Shown in pieces: positions 1 to 8,188 of a stretch of DNA of 8,188 nucleotides. Position 1 is the first letter of the stretch. Every line of letters begins with the position of its first letter. The position numbers were made by a program, and so were the translations under genes. The notes beneath the pieces are model-generated. The model saw only the letters and a list, made by a program, of their open reading frames with translations, did not search any database and was not told the DNA's origin. The stretch comes from Synergistaceae bacterium (GTDB taxonomy: Bacteria > Synergistota > Synergistia > Synergistales > Thermovirgaceae): positions 1 to 8,188 of the forward strand of contig DMCT01000008.1 in assembly GCA_003446665.1 (NCBI GenBank), in the 5' to 3' direction.

Positions 1-879
1 TTTAAGGAAATAAACGAAGCCTACGAGGTCCTCCGTGATCCGGAAAAGCGGAAAAAATATGACGCCCTCGGCAGTGGTTGGCGCAACGGTCAGGAATTTA
101 CACCACCGCCCGGATGGGAGACGATATTCGAACAGGTTGGGAAACGGCGGCGTTACAGCGGCAGCGGTGGCAGCATCTTCAGCGACTTCTTCGAGGCCTT
201 CTTTGGGGGAAGTGACCTGTTCAGACAGGCCGATGGTCAGGGCATATTCGGCTCAGGTTTCAATCAGGAACAGTTTGGCGAGAGCCGGGACATCTTCGGT
301 ACCGGTTTCGGGCGCCGACAGCGTTCGTCGGCCAAAGGCCCGGATCAGGAGGCCGTTCTGGAGCTTTCTTTGAGAGATATTCTTTCGGGTGGCAAAAAAC
401 GCATTACCCTCGATATGGGGGGGCAGAGGAAAAACCTCGAGGTGACTATACCGAAGGGCGTTACCGACGGGTCGCGCATAAGACTTGCCGGTCAAGGCGG
501 AAGCGCGACTGCGGGAGGCCCTTCCGGAGATCTTTACCTTAAGGTCCGCTTGCGACCGGAGCCGGGGTACGAGGTGGATGGATACAACATTCGGAAAAAA
601 GTGGACATCGCTCCCTGGGAGGCGGCTCTCGGAGCAACCATTCCGGTTGATACGCCTACGGGGACGGTGAACCTAAGGGTACCGCCAGGGACACAAAGCG
701 GACAGACCCTGAGGCTCAGGGGCAAGGGGTTGCCAAAGCGTGATGGCGAAAACGGTGACATGCTGGTTACGGTAAGGATAGTCGTACCCAAAAAACTCGA
801 CGAAGAGGAACGTCGTCTTTTCGAGGAACTTTCCAGAAAGTCGGCCTTTAATCCCGGAAAGCCAGGAAAAGGCCGCTGA
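1..879 (+). CDS. cbpA: CbpA-type J-domain co-chaperone (5' truncated by window edge)
   Basis: This is a cytoplasmic class B DnaJ family protein, which stimulates DnaK ATPase and hands it unfolded or aggregated clients. The window opens inside the J domain: visible residues 1-24 are its last helices, including the YEVLRDPEKRKKYD stretch. The HPD loop and start codon lie upstream. Visible residues 32-39 (EFTPPPGW) are a signature I associate with CbpA-like proteins. Residues about 40-110 form a Gly/Phe-rich linker. Two substrate-binding beta domains follow, with P205-W206-E207-A208 and the GKGLP motif near residue 241. There are no CxxCxGxG zinc-finger repeats, which separates it from true DnaJ. 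The 292 visible residues plus about 40 missing ones fit the family. clpB begins within 20 bases of the stop, so the two are probably co-transcribed. An ordinary class B J-protein under another name is the main alternative. Confidence 0.93.
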   Translation, partial: FKEINEAYEVLRDPEKRKKYDALGSGWRNGQEFTPPPGWETIFEQVGKRRRYSGSGGSIFSDFFEAFFGGSDLFRQADGQGIFGSGFNQEQFGESRDIFGTGFGRRQRSSAKGPDQEAVLELSLRDILSGGKKRITLDMGGQRKNLEVTIPKGVTDGSRIRLAGQGGSATAGGPSGDLYLKVRLRPEPGYEVDGYNIRKKVDIAPWEAALGATIPVDTPTGTVNLRVPPGTQSGQTLRLRGKGLPKRDGENGDMLVTVRIVVPKKLDEEERRLFEELSRKSAFNPGKPGKGR

Positions 880-883
880 TTTC

Positions 884-889
884 AGGAGG
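884..889 (+). promoter_or_regulatory. Shine-Dalgarno site that fixes the clpB start
   Basis: AGGAGG lies 8 bases before the ATG at 898. An in-frame GTG at 889-891 overlaps the last base of this site, so it cannot be served by it. This makes ATG 898 the start. Confidence 0.85.
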
Positions 890-897
890 TGAATACC

Positions 898-3504
<2,607 letters not shown>

Positions 3505-3537
3505 CGCAGGTTGTATATTACCCTAGAGCACGATAGC

Positions 3538-3562
3538 AGGGGGGCCTAAGGCCCCCTTTTTT
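3538..3562 (+). terminator. Rho-independent terminator after clpB
   Basis: GGGGGCC at 3540-3546 pairs perfectly with GGCCCCC at 3550-3556 across a TAA loop, followed by six T residues (3557-3562). The stem can extend by a G-T and an A-T pair to 9 base pairs. The opposite strand has no T tract after the stem, so it acts in the + direction only. It separates the chaperone unit from the redox operon. Confidence 0.93.
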
Positions 3563-3725
3563 CTGTTGACTGCCCTTTTCTCCGGGAAGATGAATTGTTT
3601 CGGGCTCTTGAGCTAAAATGCGGCCAAGGGTTCCAACAAAAACAGTAATATTTTGTGGTAAAGTAACGAACATGGATTTTTTCGGTCGTCTTCCCCGGTG
3701 AGAACCTCCGAAAGCCGGGAAGTTC

Positions 3726-3737
3726 CATTTCGAAATG
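3726..3737. promoter_or_regulatory. Perfect 12-base palindrome, possible operator
   Basis: CATTTCGAAATG reads the same on both strands. It lies 32 bases before the reductase start and 16 before its Shine-Dalgarno site. That position suits an operator for a dimeric regulator or an RNA hairpin affecting the leader. A window of this size should hold about two perfect 12-base palindromes by chance, so function is unproven. The same 12 bases recur inside etfA. Confidence 0.3.
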
Positions 3738-3769
3738 TTTCCTGAAGTTTTTTAAAGGAGGTAGTCAAT

Positions 3770-4900
3770 ATGATCTATCGCAAAATGCCACAAACGGGTG
3801 ACGAAATCTCTATACTTGGTTTCGGCTGTATGCGCCTTCCCCTTGACCAGGAAGGGAAAATAGACGAACCAAGAGCCACTGCTCTGGTCAGGTCGGCCAT
3901 CGACAGGGGCGTTAACTACATCGATACTGCCTATCCTTACCACGAGGGAGAGAGCGAAACCTTTCTCGGTCGCGCTTTAGCCGACGGATACAGGGAGAAG
4001 GTGTTTCTTGCCACCAAGTTGCCTACCTGGAAAGTGGAAAAACGCTCTGATATGGACCGCATCCTCGACGAACAGCTGGCCAAACTCAAAACAAACGCCA
4101 TCGATTACTACCTGCTGCATGGCCTGAACTCCGAACGGTGGGAAGCGATGAAACAAAAGGGTTTTGAAGATTTCATGGAACGGGCGCTCGCAGACGGCCG
4201 TATCCGCCGTGTAGGATTTTCCTTTCACGATAAATTGTCACTGTTCAAGGAAATAGTGGACTCCTACAACTGGCATTTCTGCCAAATCCAATACAATTTC
4301 GTGGACATCGAGTACCAGGCCGGAAGAGCTGGACTGAAATACGCAGCAGAGAGGAACTTGGGGGTAGTCGTCATGGAACCCCTTCGGGGTGGAAGCCTTG
4401 TCCGTAATATTCCGCCGTCGATACAGGCGATATGGAAGGAATCCACGAGACCACTTTCACCCGCCGGATGGGCCCTCAATTGGCTTTGGGAGCAGCCGGA
4501 GGTTTCCGTAGTCCTAAGCGGCATGACTACCGAATTCGATCTGGAGGACAACCTTGCTTCTGCTGGGAAGGCGGCGCCGCTTTCCGATTCCGAGCGGAAG
4601 ATGATAGACAGGGTGAGAAAAGAATACCTTGCCAGAATGAAGGTTTTCTGTACGGGTTGCCAGTACTGTATGCCCTGTCCCAACGGGGTAAACATACCCG
4701 AGTGCTTTAACCGGTACAATACGGTCTACATGTTCGACGAACTGGAACAAGCCAGGTTTGCCTACATGAACTTTATCAAGCCAGAGGCGCGCGCGAGTGC
4801 CTGCGTAAAGTGCGGGCTTTGCGAAAAAAAGTGTCCCCAGAATCTCGAGATAATGAGCCATCTGGAATCAGTGGCCGAACTACTGGAAGCGAAAGAGTGA
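3770..4900 (+). CDS. Aldo/keto reductase with C-terminal 4Fe-4S ferredoxin-like domain (COG1453 type)
   Basis: The 376-residue product joins an aldo/keto reductase TIM barrel (about 1-275) to an iron-sulfur domain (about 285-376). The N-terminus LGFGCMRLP is typical of this subfamily. The family's catalytic tetrad is complete: D52, Y57 (in IDTAYPYH), K83 (ATK) and H117 (LLHG). The tail has two cysteine clusters: C294, C297, C300 and C303 followed by proline, and C345, C348, C351 and C355 followed by proline. Eight cysteines in this layout suggest two [4Fe-4S] clusters, so the enzyme may exchange electrons with ferredoxin or flavoprotein partners as well as NAD(P)H. No signal peptide is seen, so it should be cytoplasmic. 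The start follows AAAGGAGG by 8 bases. etfB begins 7 bases after the stop, which places this gene first in a redox operon. The substrate cannot be read from sequence. Confidence 0.93.
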   Translation: MIYRKMPQTGDEISILGFGCMRLPLDQEGKIDEPRATALVRSAIDRGVNYIDTAYPYHEGESETFLGRALADGYREKVFLATKLPTWKVEKRSDMDRILDEQLAKLKTNAIDYYLLHGLNSERWEAMKQKGFEDFMERALADGRIRRVGFSFHDKLSLFKEIVDSYNWHFCQIQYNFVDIEYQAGRAGLKYAAERNLGVVVMEPLRGGSLVRNIPPSIQAIWKESTRPLSPAGWALNWLWEQPEVSVVLSGMTTEFDLEDNLASAGKAAPLSDSERKMIDRVRKEYLARMKVFCTGCQYCMPCPNGVNIPECFNRYNTVYMFDELEQARFAYMNFIKPEARASACVKCGLCEKKCPQNLEIMSHLESVAELLEAKE

Positions 4901-4907
4901 AAACCCC

Positions 4908-5723
4908 ATGCGCATAGCCGTTTTGCTAAAGCAGGTCCCCGATTCCGATGAAGTCCGGATGGACGAGGAAAAGGGTACGATGATTCGCGAAGGCACAGGG
5001 ACGATCATCAACCCCCTCGACCTGCATGCCCTGGAGGCGGCTGTAAAGGTGCGGTCGACCTGGGGCGGAAAGGTTACGGTTTTTTCCATGGGTCCCCCAC
5101 AGGCCGAAAAGGCACTTCGGGAGGCCATAGCCCTCGGCTCCGACGAAGTCGTATTTTTAAGCGATCCCCGCTTCGCGGCGGCGGATACCTGGGCTACAGC
5201 AAGGACGCTTGTGGCGGCCATAGAAAAGAACGGGCCTTTCGATCTCATCCTGGCCGGTGAAAAAGCCACTGACGGCGAGACAGGACAGGTAGGACCAGGC
5301 GTGGCTGCCATGTTGGACCTCCCTTTTAGCACTTACGTCAGCGATTTCGAGATCGAGGCCGATGATCGGGTTTTGGTCCGCCGGACCGTGGAAGACGGCA
5401 TTGAAAGGCAAAGGCTGTCCTTGCCATGCCTCCTTACGGTTCTGCGTGATCTGAACGAACCCGGCATGCCCACCCTGGCTGGCAAGAAAAAGGGACGAAG
5501 GGCCGACATCCCGGTTACCACCCTGGACGATCTCGCAGTCGATGCCGATGAAGTCGGTCTGGCAGGCTCTCCGACCAGGGTGGTGCGTATATTCCATCCC
5601 CAGGTTGCCCGAACTCCCGTTATTTATCGGGGAAAGGACATTAAAAAGGGCATCTCGAACCTTATGGAGGAGCTCGAAAAACGCGGCCTTATCTCGGGAG
5701 GTGGAAACCGTGACGGCAAATAA
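4908..5723 (+). CDS. etfB: Electron transfer flavoprotein subunit beta
   Basis: EtfB pairs with EtfA to form a soluble flavoprotein that passes electrons between dehydrogenases and a carrier. The 271-residue product starts with the usual IAVLLKQVPD and continues with NPLDLHALEAAV near residue 40. A nucleotide-binding loop spans 117-130 (GEKATDGETGQVGP). In ordinary Etf this subunit binds AMP, whereas in bifurcating Etf the site holds a second FAD. The DGxTxQVGP pattern resembles, from memory, bifurcating types such as that of Acidaminococcus fermentans. The Shine-Dalgarno match is weak and the upstream stop is only 7 bases away, so translation is probably coupled to the reductase gene. The C-terminus, rich in Lys, Glu and Gly, is encoded in a stretch shared with the start of etfA. 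Family assignment is firm; bifurcation is inference. Confidence 0.96.
   Translation: MRIAVLLKQVPDSDEVRMDEEKGTMIREGTGTIINPLDLHALEAAVKVRSTWGGKVTVFSMGPPQAEKALREAIALGSDEVVFLSDPRFAAADTWATARTLVAAIEKNGPFDLILAGEKATDGETGQVGPGVAAMLDLPFSTYVSDFEIEADDRVLVRRTVEDGIERQRLSLPCLLTVLRDLNEPGMPTLAGKKKGRRADIPVTTLDDLAVDADEVGLAGSPTRVVRIFHPQVARTPVIYRGKDIKKGISNLMEELEKRGLISGGGNRDGK
5696..5703 (+). promoter_or_regulatory. Shine-Dalgarno site for etfA, inside etfB
   Basis: GGGAGGTG lies within the last codons of etfB. Its GGAGG core ends 8 bases before the GTG at 5710. This selects GTG 5710 as the etfA start over longer upstream options that would run deep into etfB. Confidence 0.75.
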
Positions 5724-6729
5724 AAATAAAGCAAAAGATATACTCGTCGTCGGTGAGGTGCGGTCACGGGGAATTCACGGGGCCACCCTCGAGTTGACGG
5801 CCAAGGCGCGGGAACTGGCGGATGTGCTCCAAGAGAGGGTACTTACGCTTTTGATGTATGACTCCCTGGATAGCGACCCTTCAACTCTGGCCGGATACGG
5901 GGCGGATACCCTACTGTGTGCAAGAGACGAACGACTGGGTCTTTTCAACCAGGAAATCCAGTCTCGGATCATGGAAACAGTTATAAAAAGGACAAACCCG
6001 AGGATAGTTCTGGCGCCGGCTTCTACGTCAGGAAGGACGATAATGCCGGTCGTTGCCGCGAGAATACGCACGGGCCTGACCGCCGATTGCACCGGGCTTG
6101 AAATAGACGCCGAAACGGGTGAATTACTCCAGACCAGGCCGGCCATAGGCGGAAACATCATGGCAACTATCCGGACTCCGAAACATCGTCCACAAATGGC
6201 TACCGTCAGACCGAAGACGTTTCGTGTTCCTGCTCCTGATTTAGCAAGGAAAGCCGAGGTGCATTTTATCGACTTGCCGCAGGAAATTTTCGAAACGAGA
6301 ATAGAGCCCCTGGGGCTTGAAATCTCCAAAGACGAAGATGCCAACATCCAGGATCGCGATGTCATAGTAGCGGGGGGCAAAGGAATGAAAAGACCCGAGC
6401 ATTTCGAAATGCTTCGTGAGCTAGCCTCGCTGCTTGAAGGCGGTGTGGGCGCCAGTCGGGCCGCCGTGGACAACAGGTGGATAACATACCCGCACCAGGT
6501 GGGGCTGAGCGGCAAGGTCGTCTCTCCCAAGGTCTACGTGGCCGTAGGTATTTCCGGTTCGGTCCAGCACCTTGCTGGCATGCAGACGTCGGAATTCATA
6601 GTCGCCCTCAACAAGGATCCCGAAGCACCCATTTTCAGGGTGGCGGACCTGGGGCTTTGCGGAGACCTTTTCGACATAGTACCGAGAGTGATAGAGGCCT
6701 TAAAGAACAGGAAGCGAGGCGAAGCGTGA
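5710..6729 (+). CDS. etfA: Electron transfer flavoprotein subunit alpha
   Basis: EtfA binds the FAD that shuttles electrons to or from the partner dehydrogenase. From the GTG start the product has 339 residues. Residues 11-190 form the N-terminal alpha/beta domain, beginning ILVVGEV. The C-terminal FAD domain shows GASRAAVD (247-254), VGLSGK (264-269), GISGSVQH (280-287), AGMQTSEFIVALNKD and a DLGLCGDL ending, all standard FAD contacts. The product lacks the N-terminal four-cysteine ferredoxin domain found in LctC of Acetobacterium woodii. Many EtfA proteins have Gln-Thr where this one has L266-S267. The gene overlaps the end of etfB by 14 bases and its TGA shares one base with the next ATG, so etfB, etfA and the dehydrogenase gene are translationally linked. 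Confidence 0.96.
   Translation: MTANKNKAKDILVVGEVRSRGIHGATLELTAKARELADVLQERVLTLLMYDSLDSDPSTLAGYGADTLLCARDERLGLFNQEIQSRIMETVIKRTNPRIVLAPASTSGRTIMPVVAARIRTGLTADCTGLEIDAETGELLQTRPAIGGNIMATIRTPKHRPQMATVRPKTFRVPAPDLARKAEVHFIDLPQEIFETRIEPLGLEISKDEDANIQDRDVIVAGGKGMKRPEHFEMLRELASLLEGGVGASRAAVDNRWITYPHQVGLSGKVVSPKVYVAVGISGSVQHLAGMQTSEFIVALNKDPEAPIFRVADLGLCGDLFDIVPRVIEALKNRKRGEA
6398..6413. repeat. 16-base palindrome in etfA sharing its core with the 3726 palindrome
   Basis: AGCATTTCGAAATGCT is perfectly self-complementary and contains the same 12 bases as the palindrome upstream of the operon. Here it encodes part of EHFEML in etfA, so codon choice alone could create it. Confidence 0.4.
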
Positions 6730-8141
6730 TGGACTACGGCACCGTCACTGAAAGCGTCCTGAAAGACCTGGAAAGCCTCCTGGGGGCACATAACGTCGCA
6801 GTCGACGAGGAGAAACGCAGGGCCTATTCCCTGGATGAAGTTGCGGAGCAATTCTGGGACCGTCCTTACTGCGCCGATGTAGTTGTCTTTCCCGAAAACA
6901 CGCAACATGTTTCGGCGATTCTGGCCTATGCAAACGAAAGGAGGATCCCCGTGACTCCAAGAGGGGCAGGTACGGGGCTTTCTGGAGGCGCGGTACCGGC
7001 TTATGGCGGCATCGTCATGGCCTTTGACAGGATGAACAGGATTCTGGAAGTGGACCTTGAAAACCTTACGGCAACGGCAGAACCCGGCGTAGTCACCGCC
7101 GACATTCAGGCCGCTGCGGCCCGGCATGGCCTGGAGTACGCTGGTGACCCCTGCAGCGGGGATGTGTCCTTTATCGGAGGCAACGTTGCGGAAAATGCGG
7201 GAGGAAACAAGGTTATAAAATACGGGACCACAGGTGCCAACGTCCTGGCCCTGGAAGTGGTTCTCCCCTCAGGTGAAGTGACATGGTTCGGAGGAAAACG
7301 CAGGAAGGATGTAACGGGCCTGGACCTGGTACACTTGATAGCGGGCTCCGAGGGAACCCTGGGCGTGGTGACCAAGGTCGTAGTGAAGCTTGTCCCACGC
7401 CAGGAATACGTGGTGGACCTTCTTGTACCCTTTCCGGGGGTCGACGAGGCTATAGGCTTCGTACCCAGGGTAATCAGGGAAACGGGGTTGATCCCTTCCT
7501 CCCTTGAGTTCATGGACAAGACCTCCCTTGACCTTGTCTCGCGTTATATCGGCAGTTCACTGCCCTTCGCAGACGCTGAGGCGCACCTGATAATACAACT
7601 GGAAGGCGGAGACGACGATGTGTTGGCCGACCAGTATGAACGGATAGGGGACCTGTGCTTCGAGGGCGGGGCTCTAGAGGTCTTTGTGGCCGACAACAGA
7701 AATTTCAGGGATCAGCTGTGGAAAGCCAGGAAAAACATCTCGGAAGCCATAATAGCCTTATACAGGAAATACACCAAAGAAGACCTGGCCGTACCGACGA
7801 GCGCGATTCCCGATTTGATGAAAGGCATAGAACGCGTGTGCCATACCTACGGACTGGAGAGCGCCAATTTCGGCCACGTAGGAGACGGGAACATGCACGT
7901 AAACATCCTTGCCGGCGAGGATCGGGAAGACTGGCGCGAAGCGATCGAGGAGGCGCGCCTGGATCTTTACAGACTGACTGTTGAACTTGGCGGGACCCTT
8001 TCGGGTGAGCACGGGATAGGTTTGAAAAGGAAGAAATATCTCCCGATGTTCCTAGATGAACCGCAGATGAGGCTGATCCGCGGTATCAAAAGGGTGTTTG
8101 ATCCTAATATGATTTTGAATCCGGGTAAGATTCTTGACTGA
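6729..8141 (+). CDS. GlcD/LctD-type FAD-linked 2-hydroxyacid dehydrogenase
   Basis: This family oxidises 2-hydroxyacids such as D-lactate, glycolate or 2-hydroxyglutarate to 2-oxoacids. The 470-residue product fits it and is close in length to A. woodii LctD. The N-terminal half is a PCMH-type FAD domain with PRGAGTGLSGGA (77-88), then GDPCSGD, FIGGNVAENAGGNK and GSEGTLGVVT. The C-terminal half has H383 and H390 in GHVGDGNMH and E427-H428 in GEHG. In related D-2-hydroxyglutarate dehydrogenases the equivalent residues bind a catalytic metal and the substrate. The end, FDPNMILNPGKI, is the family's usual C-terminus. ATG 6729 overlaps the etfA stop by one base, with a GAGG 9 bases upstream; GTG 6726 is a near-equal alternative start. 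Sitting directly behind etfBA suggests that Etf is its electron acceptor. Lactate is the likeliest substrate by analogy, but this is not certain. Confidence 0.94.
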   Translation: MDYGTVTESVLKDLESLLGAHNVAVDEEKRRAYSLDEVAEQFWDRPYCADVVVFPENTQHVSAILAYANERRIPVTPRGAGTGLSGGAVPAYGGIVMAFDRMNRILEVDLENLTATAEPGVVTADIQAAAARHGLEYAGDPCSGDVSFIGGNVAENAGGNKVIKYGTTGANVLALEVVLPSGEVTWFGGKRRKDVTGLDLVHLIAGSEGTLGVVTKVVVKLVPRQEYVVDLLVPFPGVDEAIGFVPRVIRETGLIPSSLEFMDKTSLDLVSRYIGSSLPFADAEAHLIIQLEGGDDDVLADQYERIGDLCFEGGALEVFVADNRNFRDQLWKARKNISEAIIALYRKYTKEDLAVPTSAIPDLMKGIERVCHTYGLESANFGHVGDGNMHVNILAGEDREDWREAIEEARLDLYRLTVELGGTLSGEHGIGLKRKKYLPMFLDEPQMRLIRGIKRVFDPNMILNPGKILD

Positions 8142-8188
8142 CTCCCCTATGTTGACCGAAGTGGTTGTGTTTTTAAAGCAAGGTAATG

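Larger units (their letters stand above)
3505..3769 (+). other. Intergenic region between the chaperone and redox units
   Basis: This 265-base gap contains no supported gene. After the terminator, a TAAAAT hexamer at 3614-3619 is the best -10 candidate, but no good -35 stands at the right distance. A TTGACT at 3566-3571 lies against the terminator tail without a convincing -10 behind it. TAATAT at 3646-3651 also lacks a partner. A bulged 8-base-pair hairpin (CTTCCCCGG at 3690-3698 with CCGGGAAG at 3715-3722, 16-base loop) and a perfect palindrome at 3726-3737 lie in the probable leader of the next gene. A near-ideal Shine-Dalgarno (AAAGGAGG, 3754-3761) ends the gap. A promoter for the downstream operon is expected here, but I cannot place it with confidence. 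Confidence 0.6.

Noticed and set aside
35..373. Forward open frame overlapping the J-protein
   Set aside because: It is a shifted frame of the J-protein, whose own frame stays open from base 1 and shows clear homology.
889..897. GTG at 889 as clpB start
   Set aside because: It overlaps the Shine-Dalgarno site itself; ATG 898 has ideal 8-base spacing.
5542..5709. N-terminal extension of EtfA
   Set aside because: It runs inside etfB in another frame; GTG 5710 has a strong ribosome binding site and gives normal EtfA length.
5775..6530. Antisense open frame of 251 codons opposite etfA
   Set aside because: It is serine-rich low-information protein with no motif, mirrored from the well-conserved etfA sequence.
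6477..6728. N-terminal extension of the FAD dehydrogenase
   Set aside because: The extra residues overlap conserved etfA FAD-domain code and do not resemble the family; the ATG at 6729 gives the normal length.
8142..8188. Possible promoter (TTGACC at 8152-8157) or new gene start (ATG at 8186) at the window end
   Set aside because: No -10 box lies at proper spacing, the AAGG before the ATG is too close, and too little sequence remains to judge.

Overview
The window looks like a chromosomal stretch from an anaerobic bacterium with roughly balanced to moderately high GC. It holds five closely packed genes, all on the + strand. Arginine AGG and isoleucine ATA codons are frequent, Shine-Dalgarno sites are strong, and most of the metabolic genes concern flavin and iron-sulfur electron transfer. 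That fits an amino-acid- or organic-acid-fermenting anaerobe, for example Synergistota or a clostridial lineage. The lineage is a guess from gene content and codon feel, not a placement.

Region 1 (1-3504) is a protein quality-control pair. A CbpA-type J-domain co-chaperone, whose N-terminus lies before the window, is followed nine bases later by a full-length ClpB disaggregase. J-proteins deliver aggregates to DnaK, which works with ClpB to pull them apart, so co-transcription makes sense. A strong rho-independent terminator at 3538-3562 ends this unit.

Region 2 (3505-3769) is a 265-base intergenic gap. It holds the terminator, a bulged hairpin, a perfect 12-base palindrome and an almost ideal ribosome binding site.

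Region 3 (3770-8141) is a tight four-gene unit. It encodes an aldo/keto reductase with a C-terminal ferredoxin-like domain, the electron transfer flavoprotein subunits EtfB and EtfA, and a GlcD/LctD-type FAD-linked 2-hydroxyacid dehydrogenase. The gaps are 7 nt, a 14-nt overlap and a 1-nt overlap. The order etfB-etfA-FAD dehydrogenase matches the lactate dehydrogenase/Etf (LctBCD) complex of Acetobacterium woodii, which uses reduced ferredoxin to drive lactate oxidation with NAD+. Here EtfA lacks the N-terminal ferredoxin domain of A. woodii LctC, while an eight-cysteine ferredoxin domain sits on the first gene of the operon. The most interesting hypothesis is therefore a variant electron-bifurcating or confurcating module whose iron-sulfur relay lies on a separate, reductase-fused protein. 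The last 47 bases contain no supported feature.
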